Shown here piece after piece: positions 33,707-40,932 of a DNA stretch of 64,000 nt. The position numbers and the translations under genes are program-made. The stretch is from CAIVAT01 sp037141055 (GTDB lineage Bacteria > Bacteroidota > Bacteroidia > Bacteroidales > FEN-979). Each line of letters starts with the position of its first letter. Position 1 is the first letter of the stretch. The notes under the pieces are model-generated. The model was not told the origin of the DNA. It did not search any database and saw nothing but the letters and a program-made list of their open reading frames with translations. The DNA lies in assembly GCA_037141055.1 (NCBI GenBank), contig JBAXDH010000001.1, forward strand, positions 1 through 64,000. Reading direction: 5' to 3'.

Positions 33707-34978
33707 TTATTGGGTAAAATCGGGATACCTGAAAACCTTGTCTTCGTAGTTTTTCAGCAATACGTAGTCGTCTTCGCGGCCGATAAAATAATCGGGAAGG
33801 AGGGGAATCTTGCCTCCGCCTCCCGGGGCATCAACCACGTACGTGGGAACGGCATATCCGCTGGTATGGCCGCGCAGACCCCTTATTATTTCGAGCCCTT
33901 TTTCAATGGTCGTGCGGAAATGGCCGGATCCGACCACCGGGTCGCATTGATACAGGTAATATGGGCGGACCCTTATTTTCAGCAATGCATGCATGAGGTT
34001 CTTCATTACCTGCACATCATCGTTGATCCCTTTGAGTAAAACGGTCTGGCTGCCCAGTGGAATGCCGGCATTGGCAAGCCTTTCACAAGCCTCCCTTACT
34101 TCCGGCGTGATTTCATCGGCATGGGTGAAATGAATGCTCATGAAAACCGGATGATACTTTTTCAGCATGTTGACGAGGGGCCGTGTGATGCGTTGCGGCA
34201 GCACTGCCGGTACTTTTGTGCCAATGCGGATTATCTCGACATGCGGGATGTTTCGCAAACGCGAGAGCAGGTATTCAACATGCAGATCGGGCATGGTAAG
34301 CGGATCGCCTCCTGAAACCAGCACGTCACGAACCTCCGGGTGCTGTTCGATGTAATTCAGTCCTGCCTCCCACGATTTGACCCCGATGTGGCATTTGTTC
34401 TTGGCAACCATCCGGGTGCGGGTGCAATAGCGGCAATAGGTGGAACAAAAACCGGTGACAAGGAACAGCACCCTGTCGGGGTACCGGTGAACGATATTCG
34501 GCACCGGGCTGTCATGTTCTTCCGACAAAGGATCGGAAGCTTCACCGGGGTGTAACAGGAATTCATCAAATACCGGCACAACGCTTTTGCGCAGGGCCTG
34601 TTCCGGGTTGTCCGGGTCCAAAAGGCTGATATAATAGGGGGAAATTCTCAATGGCAATGACTGCCCTGCCGCACCATCGGGTTTTACTTCATTGTCCGAC
34701 AGTCTGATAAACCTTGACAGTTGGTTGATGGACCGGGCACTGTTTTTAATTTGCCAGTGCCAGCTGTTCCAGTCCCTTGCCGTTGCTTCAGGAAAATAAG
34801 TCTGCAAAAACGAAAGAGATCGTTCACTGATGGTGGTTTTATCGCGATCACCGCGCGATTTTAAATATTCGTCTAAAAGGGATGCTTCATCTATGAAGGT
34901 GGGCTGACCTGGGGGTTCTTCTTCTTCGGATAACTCGGGACGGGTAATAACCAGTTTCTCAGTTGGATTTTTTTCCAT
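33707..34978 (-). CDS. Lysine 2,3-aminomutase-like (KamA family) radical SAM enzyme
   Basis: KamA enzymes move the alpha-amino group of lysine to the beta position using S-adenosylmethionine, a 4Fe-4S cluster and PLP. The 423-aa protein has the cluster motif CSTYCRYC (Cys178, 182, 185), VSGGDPLT, and PLP lysine Lys390 in DAPGGGGK. Asp346 (QCDP) and Asp383 (VVDAPG) lie 37 apart, with Asp383 seven before the PLP lysine, exactly the spacing of the two Asp that hold the lysine side chain in clostridial KAM. So lysine is a likely substrate. It heads the operon with two ATP-grasp genes and a GNAT gene. Confidence 0.9.
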   Translation of the reverse strand: MEKNPTEKLVITRPELSEEEEPPGQPTFIDEASLLDEYLKSRGDRDKTTISERSLSFLQTYFPEATARDWNSWHWQIKNSARSINQLSRFIRLSDNEVKPDGAAGQSLPLRISPYYISLLDPDNPEQALRKSVVPVFDEFLLHPGEASDPLSEEHDSPVPNIVHRYPDRVLFLVTGFCSTYCRYCTRTRMVAKNKCHIGVKSWEAGLNYIEQHPEVRDVLVSGGDPLTMPDLHVEYLLSRLRNIPHVEIIRIGTKVPAVLPQRITRPLVNMLKKYHPVFMSIHFTHADEITPEVREACERLANAGIPLGSQTVLLKGINDDVQVMKNLMHALLKIRVRPYYLYQCDPVVGSGHFRTTIEKGLEIIRGLRGHTSGYAVPTYVVDAPGGGGKIPLLPDYFIGREDDYVLLKNYEDKVFRYPDFTQ

Positions 34979-35116
34979 TTTATTTTTCTCGGTTTTGAGG
35001 TAGATTAATGATGTCCCCTGCCTGTAAAGTAAATGCTTAACATGGTATAAATCAATATATTATGATTGAAAATTGAGGTCATCGCAGGTCTTGAAATTTC
35101 ACTTGCAAATAGGGGA

Positions 35117-35134
35117 CAAATTTACGTACTTTTG
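35117..35134. promoter_or_regulatory. Two back-to-back -7 elements
   Basis: TACTTTTG at 35127-35134 on the + strand fits the hydrolase gene start at 35188. On the minus strand TAAATTTG at 35124-35117 points towards the aminomutase gene, though its ATG is about 140 bases away. Two divergent promoters could share this point. Confidence 0.45.
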
Positions 35135-35187
35135 ACACCTCGAAACGATTTTTTTTCAACAAAATTGTGTTAATAAATAGTTATGAA

Positions 35188-35958
35188 ATGAAGCTGTTTT
35201 TTCGCAACTTCGGAAGTGGTCAGCCTGTTGTCATATTGCACGGTTTATTTGGCCTTTCCGACAACTGGGTTACCTTCGCCCGTCAGTTGGGAGAGCATTA
35301 CGCCGTATATGTGCCCGACCTGAGAAATCACGGTCAATCGCCTCACAGCATGGTGTTTGATTTTTCATCCCTTGAAAATGACATAACTGAACTTGTTGAA
35401 GAAATCGGGTCGGACCGCATTTTTCTGATCGGGCACTCCCTGGGAGGAAAAACGGCCATGTTTTTTGCGCTTCATCATCCTGAAATCGTCAGGAAACTGG
35501 TGATCGTTGACATCTCTTTGAGAAAGTCTCCGCCCGACAGTGAACATCAGCTGCTGCTCAACGCAATGATGGACGTGGATTTCAGTGAAGCAAATTCACG
35601 GAGCGATGTGGAAAAACAATTGCAGCAAACGGTGAAAAGCCAGAAACTGCGGCAATTCCTGATGAAGAATGTTTACTGGCGCGACCGGCACAGCCTCGAT
35701 TGGCGGTTAAACCTGCGGGCCATCAATGAAAACCTGATGTCGGTATTCGAGGGTGTGGATGTTTCAGGGAGTTATCCCGGACCTGCATTATTCATACGTG
35801 GTGGTTTATCGGACTATGTCAGGGATTCCGACCTGGATGACCTGAAAATGAAATTCCCCGGTTCAGAACTTGAAACCATTGCGAATGCTTCACACTGGGT
35901 TCACGCTGATGCTCCCGGGGAATTTTACAGCCTGGTGAAAAATTTCCTCGACCGGTGA
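35188..35958 (+). CDS. Alpha/beta-fold hydrolase (YbfF-like)
   Basis: The 256-aa protein has VVILHGLFGLSDNW (oxyanion hole region), nucleophile elbow GHSLGG with serine, an Asp-containing strand, and catalytic His in ASHWVHADAP. It resembles YbfF-type esterases. It starts MKLFFRNFGSGQP at 35188; a GTG at 35167 in the same frame would add seven poorly conserved residues. Its stop codon is followed immediately by the stop of the convergent LiaF-like gene, with no intergenic bases. The substrate is unknown; a small acyl ester is likely. Confidence 0.9.
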   Translation: MKLFFRNFGSGQPVVILHGLFGLSDNWVTFARQLGEHYAVYVPDLRNHGQSPHSMVFDFSSLENDITELVEEIGSDRIFLIGHSLGGKTAMFFALHHPEIVRKLVIVDISLRKSPPDSEHQLLLNAMMDVDFSEANSRSDVEKQLQQTVKSQKLRQFLMKNVYWRDRHSLDWRLNLRAINENLMSVFEGVDVSGSYPGPALFIRGGLSDYVRDSDLDDLKMKFPGSELETIANASHWVHADAPGEFYSLVKNFLDR

Positions 35959-36894
35959 TCAGTACCGGTTGATTTCAATTTTCGAAATGGCTGTCTTGAT
36001 CGTGATGAAGATTTTATTTTTACCACTTGTGAAATTTGCAGTCTGGTAAATTCCGTCTCCTTTCTTTGTGAACCCGTCGAATTCTTTGCTGATCATAAAT
36101 GATTCCGATTTGATCTGGCACCCCGATCCCTTCGGAACATCCACCTTGATGGATGATGCTCCTGCATTAAAGGTCATGACGGTGAGCGGGCTTTTGTCAC
36201 CTATTTTTATGTCGATGGATGATGCCCCCGCATTAATGTTCGTGGTGTCGATTTTATAATCCCTCAGGTCCATCTGAATCTCGGCAGCTCCGATGTCAAA
36301 ATCGAGATTCCATGTTGGTTTCTCATTGAGCCGGATTTCAACTTTATTCTCATTCACGGTGTGCCTGACACCTGATTTCTCCAGTGACAGGTTGATCTGT
36401 TTCCGGCCGTTTTCATTGGATGTCGTGAGGGAGTAGTTCCCGATATCCCCGGTTTTATCGAATGCGAGAAAATCGGAAGTGACACCCTGCAGGTTGAAAT
36501 TGCCTGCAGAAGCCTCGAGTTTCAGTTCACCTTTGGTGATCAGGGAATCAAAGGGCACGCTCAGGTTTTGCGGCAGGTTGTTGTTTGCAGTGGTATCTTC
36601 ATCGTCCTGCCAGTCTTTGTTGGAAAACCCATGGAAATTATCAATGTGAAACCACGAGGACCGCTCTGAAATCCGGTTGAAAAAGACGGCTGTGAGCGCA
36701 AGTACGGCTACGAGTGCAACGATTTTGATGCTGTCTTTGATGGGTAAAATTGAGATTCCCCACAGGACCAGGATCAATGGCCAGAGACTCCACAGCGCAT
36801 GGAATCCGAATTCCAGCACTCCGAAATTGTTCAGCATAAATAAAATCCCGATGGCGATCAGGATAATTGCCCAGAATACATGACGATATTTCAT
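35959..36894 (-). CDS. LiaF/DUF5668-like membrane protein with adhesin-type C-terminus
   Basis: The 311-aa protein starts with two or three helices (HVFWAIILIAIGILFMLNNFG and WPLILVLWGISIL), the LiaF/DUF5668 pattern that senses envelope stress in Firmicutes. The C-terminal part is periplasmic and repetitive: INAGASSIDIKIGDKSPL and FNAGASSIKVDVPKGSG repeat a beta-helix-like unit (toastrack/DUF4097-type). It is 12 bases downstream of the PspC gene, so they are cotranscribed. Role: probably envelope stress sensing. Confidence 0.8.
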   Translation of the reverse strand: MKYRHVFWAIILIAIGILFMLNNFGVLEFGFHALWSLWPLILVLWGISILPIKDSIKIVALVAVLALTAVFFNRISERSSWFHIDNFHGFSNKDWQDDEDTTANNNLPQNLSVPFDSLITKGELKLEASAGNFNLQGVTSDFLAFDKTGDIGNYSLTTSNENGRKQINLSLEKSGVRHTVNENKVEIRLNEKPTWNLDFDIGAAEIQMDLRDYKIDTTNINAGASSIDIKIGDKSPLTVMTFNAGASSIKVDVPKGSGCQIKSESFMISKEFDGFTKKGDGIYQTANFTSGKNKIFITIKTAISKIEINRY

Positions 36895-36906
36895 TGGTGC
36901 AGGGTT

Positions 36907-37434
36907 TTAAAATTGGTTTGAATTGCGGTTCCGTTTCGTAAAAGCGTTGAGGAGCATCCCTACTCCGGCAACAATAATGATGACAGGCCAGAGATCGCCG
37001 AAGCTGATCTGGGGGATGAGTTCGTCGGCAAGAAATAAGCCGCCCAGTGTAATGAGTACAAGGCCACCGATCAAACTGCCTTTGTTCCGTTCCCTGGTTT
37101 GCGGGGTTGGTGGCGATGCCTGCTGAGGCGTTTCAGTTGTTGAATTTTCCGCGGTTTGCCCGGAAGGTTCTGCCGTGAAATCTGTTGGCCCGGGGTTCGG
37201 CTGTTTAAAGTCCTGACCCGGTTTGTATGCTGAGGCATACGTTCTTACAGGGTTTTCCGGGGTGACAATCCAGAGCACCAGGTAAATCAGGAAGCCGCCG
37301 CCTCCGGCAAGTGTCAGGATGACAAATGCAAGGCGCACGAGCAGCGGGTCCATTACAAAATATTCGGCCAATCCGCCGGCAACACCGGCAAATTTGCGGT
37401 CAGATGTGCTTCGATATAAGCGTTTAGGTTCCAT
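36907..37434 (-). CDS. PspC-domain protein
   Basis: The 175-aa protein opens with a PspC domain: LYRSTSDRKFAGVAGGLAEYF then DPLLVRLAFVILTLAGGGGFLIYLVLWIVTPE. A Pro-rich linker is followed by a second pair of helices (LIGGLVLITLGGLFLADEL and PVIIIVAGVGMLL) similar to the LiaF-type membrane region. PspC proteins are envelope-stress partners that bind regulators. The next gene is its LiaF-like neighbour. No PspA or LiaRS gene lies in the window. Confidence 0.88.
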   Translation of the reverse strand: MEPKRLYRSTSDRKFAGVAGGLAEYFVMDPLLVRLAFVILTLAGGGGFLIYLVLWIVTPENPVRTYASAYKPGQDFKQPNPGPTDFTAEPSGQTAENSTTETPQQASPPTPQTRERNKGSLIGGLVLITLGGLFLADELIPQISFGDLWPVIIIVAGVGMLLNAFTKRNRNSNQF

Positions 37435-37511
37435 AAAATAGATTATTTGGGTGTTTTCCCGGTTTAGACGGCATCGCGGAGAATAGGTTACAATAATATT
37501 ATTACGGGATA

Positions 37512-38345
37512 CTAGCCTGCCAGCTCCTGCTTTTTCTTGTAGATCCGGGATGAAATGACAAGACTTATTTCAAAAAGGGCATACAGGGGTATGGCAACGA
37601 TAAGCTGGCTGAATATATCCGGGCTCGGAGTGATAACTCCTGCGATAATAAGGATCGCAATCAGCGTATGTTTCCTGTATTTTCGGAGATATTGCGGGGT
37701 GATAATCCCGATCTTCGTCAAAAATAAAATCAGCACCGGCAGTTCGAACAACAGCCCCATCAGGAGGGTCATCATGGTGATGGAGCTCACGTACGAGGTG
37801 AGGGCAATCTGGTTCGAAACGGCGGCACTCACGGCATAACCTCCCAGGAAATTGATCATCAGCGGGGCCGCGATGAAGTAGCTGAACAAAACTCCCAGGA
37901 TGAACAGCAACGAAATGATGGTTACGGCTCCCCTTGAACTGCGGATCTCCTCTTCATTCAACCCTGGTTTGACGAACCGCCATAATTCCCATAATACATA
38001 GGGGAGTGCTACGATCAGTCCGGCTATAAGGGAGATGTTCATGTGCGAAGTAAACTGGCCGGCCAGGTTGATGTTGATCAGCTGAAACTGCGACGGATCT
38101 ATGCAAAGCGAAGGCATTGAAAGCAAATCGCCCAGTTTGCAGAAGGCCCGGTAGGTAATGAAGGTTTTTGATTTGGGAGCAAGGATGATGCCGTCAAACA
38201 ATACTTCCTTGAATGCAAATGCAGCGATGGAAGTGACCAGGACAGCGATGAGAATTCTCCATAAGGTGCCTCGTAAAATATCGAGATGCTCCCAGAAAGT
38301 CATCTCCTTTTCTCCAACGTTTTCTTCTGAATCTGATTGTTTCAT
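37512..38345 (-). CDS. tatC: Sec-independent protein translocase TatC
   Basis: TatC receives folded proteins bearing twin-arginine signals. The 277-aa protein has six helices and the typical start FWEHLDILRGTLWRIL, FVKPGLNEEEIR between helices 2 and 3, and FELPVLILFLTKIGI. The frame opens at 38393, but the -7 element at 38364-38371 and family length point to ATG 38345 (MKQSDSEEN). TatA is encoded separately at 45209-45433. No TatB is seen, typical of Bacteroidota with a two-component system. Confidence 0.95.
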   Translation of the reverse strand: MKQSDSEENVGEKEMTFWEHLDILRGTLWRILIAVLVTSIAAFAFKEVLFDGIILAPKSKTFITYRAFCKLGDLLSMPSLCIDPSQFQLININLAGQFTSHMNISLIAGLIVALPYVLWELWRFVKPGLNEEEIRSSRGAVTIISLLFILGVLFSYFIAAPLMINFLGGYAVSAAVSNQIALTSYVSSITMMTLLMGLLFELPVLILFLTKIGIITPQYLRKYRKHTLIAILIIAGVITPSPDIFSQLIVAIPLYALFEISLVISSRIYKKKQELAG

Positions 38346-38363
38346 CCTCGTTTTTATCAGGGG

Positions 38364-38371
38364 CAAAGGTA
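38364..38371 (-). promoter_or_regulatory. Predicted tatC promoter (-7 element)
   Basis: On the minus strand this reads TACCTTTG, matching TAnnTTTG, 19 bases before the chosen ATG at 38345 and downstream of the longer ATG at 38393. It decides the tatC start. Confidence 0.6.
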
Positions 38372-38412
38372 TAGATAAAAAAAAGTTCATCATAACGATT
38401 GGAAGAAGGATT

Positions 38413-38420
38413 TAACTTTG
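38413..38420 (+). promoter_or_regulatory. Predicted promoter of the small Lys-rich gene
   Basis: TAACTTTG matches TAnnTTTG and lies 24 bases before the ATG at 38445. It covers the in-frame ATG at 38418, so the shorter start is preferred. Confidence 0.5.
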
Positions 38421-38444
38421 TATTTTTGGATAAATAAATTCATC

Positions 38445-38705
38445 ATGGCCGAACAACGCGAAATCCTTCTTGAACAGATGCTCAAGGTGTTAAAGGATAT
38501 AGAAACGAATACGTGTGATAAGCAATTCTATCCGGACACCAACCTGCTTGAAAAGAAAATCGATCACATCATCGAACTGCACGAGAAGCAGATTGAACTG
38601 CTGAAGATGCTTGACGATGACCGGTGTACGTGCAAAAAGAGTAAGTCGGGGAAACAGAAAAAGGATAAGAAGGTAAAGAAGGTCAACAAGATCAAAAAGA
38701 CCTGA
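38445..38705 (+). CDS. Small Lys-rich hypothetical protein, 86 aa
   Basis: I do not recognise a family. The protein begins MAEQREILLEQMLKVLKD and has two helical stretches with Leu/Ile heptads (KIDHIIELHEKQIELLKML), then a strongly basic tail with many KK pairs and a CTC pair. It may form a small coiled coil and bind nucleic acid through the tail. It is convergent with the Spy-like gene, with one base between the two stops. An ATG at 38418 is also in frame. Confidence 0.65.
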   Translation: MAEQREILLEQMLKVLKDIETNTCDKQFYPDTNLLEKKIDHIIELHEKQIELLKMLDDDRCTCKKSKSGKQKKDKKVKKVNKIKKT

Positions 38706-38706
38706 T

Positions 38707-39234
38707 TCATTCACACATGCCGTTTTTACCGGTGCCCTGCCCTTTACGGTAGCGGTATTTCATTTGACCACCCTGCATGGAACATCCGTATAAATCGCGG
38801 TAAAGGGCCGACAGCCTTTGGGCTTGCTCCGGCGTGCAGACTTTCTTCAATGCCCTGTATTGCCTGATGTTTTCCTTCTGAATTTCCAGTTGAAGCAGTG
38901 ACAGGTTTAACGCCATTTTGTTTAACAGCAGGGTGTCGGGCGACTCTTTTTCCAGTTCGGTAAGAATGGATGCCCTTGTTTCTTTGACTGCCTGTGAAAT
39001 GGGCCCGGCAACAATCGTATATGCGCTGTTTATTTTCGATACCTGCACGGTTTGTTGATCCGATAATTTCAGTTCGTCGCGGAAGGCGGCGCACTGTTGT
39101 TGCGCCGGGGTGCAGCAAGCGGCCGGAGCCTGGGACTTCCGGAAAAGAAAAAAGCTGGCAAGCGCCGAGATATTGATGATCACCAGGAACATCAGTACCC
39201 AGAAAATAAAACGGTTTCTCTGAAAAAAGTTCAT
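38707..39234 (-). CDS. Spy/CpxP-like periplasmic protein (heavy-metal-sensor type)
   Basis: The 175-aa protein has an N-terminal membrane anchor (FWVLMFLVIINISALASFFLF), then a helical domain with CCTPAQQQCAAFRDELKLSDQQ and KKVCTPEQAQRLSALYRDLYGCS, the LTxxQ-like features of Spy/CpxP/CnrX-type sensors. It also ends in a Cys- and basic-rich tail (QMKYRYRKGQGTGKNGMCE). It is the third gene of the ECF operon, four bases after the anti-sigma gene. The Cys pairs suggest metal sensing or redox sensing that feeds into the anti-sigma factor. Confidence 0.82.
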   Translation of the reverse strand: MNFFQRNRFIFWVLMFLVIINISALASFFLFRKSQAPAACCTPAQQQCAAFRDELKLSDQQTVQVSKINSAYTIVAGPISQAVKETRASILTELEKESPDTLLLNKMALNLSLLQLEIQKENIRQYRALKKVCTPEQAQRLSALYRDLYGCSMQGGQMKYRYRKGQGTGKNGMCE

Positions 39235-39238
39235 GTTG

Positions 39239-39688
39239 TTATTTGTTTATTACCAGTGTTTTATCTTCGTCGGCGAAGTCGGAAATGAACAGGTTGGATT
39301 TCAGGAACAAAATATTTTGAGCCGAATTTCCCGGGCTGTCAGCCTGCATCTTCCCATTGCCGGCAGTATAAAACCCGATGGCGATCCCGCACAGGAGTGC
39401 GACGGCAATTGCGACAGGCTGAAGGATGCGGGTATATGTTTGGGAATGGGACCTGCCACGGCTCAGGAACTCGGTTTCGGTGCGCTGAAGCAAACGCGTG
39501 GCAGCAAACGGGCTGGGTTCACCCGCTTTTTCCTTCAGGATGATTTCCTCAAGGGCTTTAAATTCAGCAAGCAGTTGTGCGCAGGAAGGACACGAAGCAA
39601 TGTGGACATCCATGGATGCATGAAGTTCCCGGGGAAGTGTTTCCTCAGTGAAACCGAATATATTTGATTTAAATTGATCGCAATTCAT
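39239..39688 (-). CDS. Anti-sigma factor with zinc-finger domain
   Basis: The 149-aa protein starts with a zf-HC2-type domain: CDQFKSNIFGF, then HIASCPSCAQLL (HxxxCxxC zinc ligands). One membrane helix lies at about 90-110 (ILQPVAIAVALLCGIAIGFY). The periplasmic tail is short. Such proteins bind and hold an ECF sigma factor until a signal frees it. It starts three bases after the sigma gene stop, so it is coupled to it. Confidence 0.92.
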   Translation of the reverse strand: MNCDQFKSNIFGFTEETLPRELHASMDVHIASCPSCAQLLAEFKALEEIILKEKAGEPSPFAATRLLQRTETEFLSRGRSHSQTYTRILQPVAIAVALLCGIAIGFYTAGNGKMQADSPGNSAQNILFLKSNLFISDFADEDKTLVINK

Positions 39689-39691
39689 AGG

Positions 39692-40273
39692 TCAGGTTTT
39701 TTTATACTCTGAAAACTGGCAGACCAGGTATTTCTGCAGGTTTATCCTGGCCCGGTGAATCAATGACTCAACGGCAGGCACCCCGATTTTCATGATCTCG
39801 GCTATTTGTTTGTACGACCGGTCGTCAAACTTGCAAAGGACGAACGCGATGCGCTGGTTTTGCGGCAAACGGCCGATGGCGGCATGCAGCAAATCACGTT
39901 TCTCTTTATCCTCCATGCCGGACTGCGAAACTGATGGTTCCGGGTCAACCCGCCCGGTGTGTTCGCCCGGATGCCGGAACAGCGATTCCAGCCGCATCAT
40001 GATGCCCTGCCTTTGCTTCTTTTTAACATGGTTCAGCGACTTGTTGACCGTAATCCGGTAAATCCAGGTTGATAATGAAGAATTTTTGTTAAACGATGTC
40101 AAGGAGCGTATGATTTCAAGGAAAATGTCCTGTGATAAATCTTCGGCATCTTCCATGTTCCCGACAAAATAACAGGCTGTTTTGATAACCTGCCGCTGGT
40201 ACTGGCTTACCAGGTGTTGAAAGGCATTGCGATCACGCCGTAAGATTCCTTCAATCAACTCAGGGTCGGTCAT
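39692..40273 (-). CDS. ECF-type RNA polymerase sigma factor
   Basis: The 193-aa protein has sigma-70 region 2 (ACYFVGNMEDAEDLSQDIFLEI) and region 4 (LPQNQRIAFVLCKFDDRSYKQIAEIMKIGVPAVESLIHRARINLQKYL). No region 3 lies between, as for extracytoplasmic-function sigma factors. It is followed at once by its anti-sigma gene and a Spy-like sensor. Its targets are unknown, but it could include its own operon or the Cys-rich secreted gene upstream. Upstream lies the 40309-40383 hairpin repeat. Confidence 0.95.
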   Translation of the reverse strand: MTDPELIEGILRRDRNAFQHLVSQYQRQVIKTACYFVGNMEDAEDLSQDIFLEIIRSLTSFNKNSSLSTWIYRITVNKSLNHVKKKQRQGIMMRLESLFRHPGEHTGRVDPEPSVSQSGMEDKEKRDLLHAAIGRLPQNQRIAFVLCKFDDRSYKQIAEIMKIGVPAVESLIHRARINLQKYLVCQFSEYKKT

Positions 40274-40308
40274 TCTGCTGGATCAGTGGGGGTGGGTCAA
40301 AAAGCCTT

Positions 40309-40383
40309 ATTCACCGCGAAGGCGCTAAGGCGCAAAAATGAATTTGTTATTTTACTTTGCGTTTTAGCGTCTTAGCGGTGAAT
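40309..40383. repeat. Long imperfect inverted repeat (75 bp)
   Basis: Two arms of about 28 bases, ATTCACCGC-rich on the left and its reverse on the right, match at about 24 of 28 positions around a 19-base AT-rich loop. Internally the arm repeats GGCGC and AAGG units. This resembles small mobile or structural intergenic repeats (CCGCxAAGGCGC-type) found scattered in several Bacteroidota. It lies between the sigma-factor gene and the Cys-rich gene and could fold in RNA. Confidence 0.7.
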
Positions 40384-40423
40384 TCTGACTTTTGAAGCAT
40401 CCTCATCAGGATGTTGTAGTGAA

Positions 40424-40852
40424 TTACTTAGAAGGTTGAGTGCCCTGGGTACAGCTCGATTTTTTTGCGCAACAATTTCCATTCTGCTGTCCTTTTCCGC
40501 AGCCTGCTCCGTTTTTCATGCCTTTCCCGTCGCAATTGCCTTTGCCCTGACCTTGCTGACAGCCGTTTCCATTTTTCATGCCTTGTCCGCAGGAGGTTCC
40601 TTTGCATTTTCCGGAGGATCCGCAGTTATCGCAAATGCCATCGCCGTTTTTATCAGTGAAATTTTTTCCCTGGGCGCAGGCTCCCTGCGATTCGTGCTTG
40701 CAGCTTGCATCGGTGGTTTTTCCGGAGGCAACAGTAGCTGATTTGGTTTTGGTTTTCTCGGGATTTACGGTTGAAGCAACCTGTGAGAAAGTAATCCCGC
40801 TGAAAAATACCAGCAAGGCAAAGGTCATTAAGATTCTGGATGCAGTTTTCAT
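40424..40852 (-). CDS. Secreted Cys- and Gly-rich protein, EF-hand-like motif
   Basis: From ATG 40852 the 142-aa protein has signal peptide MKTASRILMTFALLVFFSGITFS. The mature part is Cys- and Gly-rich with FTDKNGDGICDNCG, a Ca-binding DxNxDGxxD-type loop, then repeats GMKNGNGC and GMKNGAGC. The end GNCCAKKSSC resembles the CCAK-rich end of the 10662-10907 protein. It has about 12 cysteines, which suggests metal binding or disulfides. The frame is open further upstream to 41008 but that part overlaps the cysteine synthase end and is not signal-like. Confidence 0.75.
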   Translation of the reverse strand: MKTASRILMTFALLVFFSGITFSQVASTVNPEKTKTKSATVASGKTTDASCKHESQGACAQGKNFTDKNGDGICDNCGSSGKCKGTSCGQGMKNGNGCQQGQGKGNCDGKGMKNGAGCGKGQQNGNCCAKKSSCTQGTQPSK

Positions 40853-40932
40853 AGTTTGTTTGTTTAAATGTTTATGTATGGGTTTATAGACATTAGACAA
40901 CAGATAATTGAAAAACTTGCGGCCGGAAGAAA

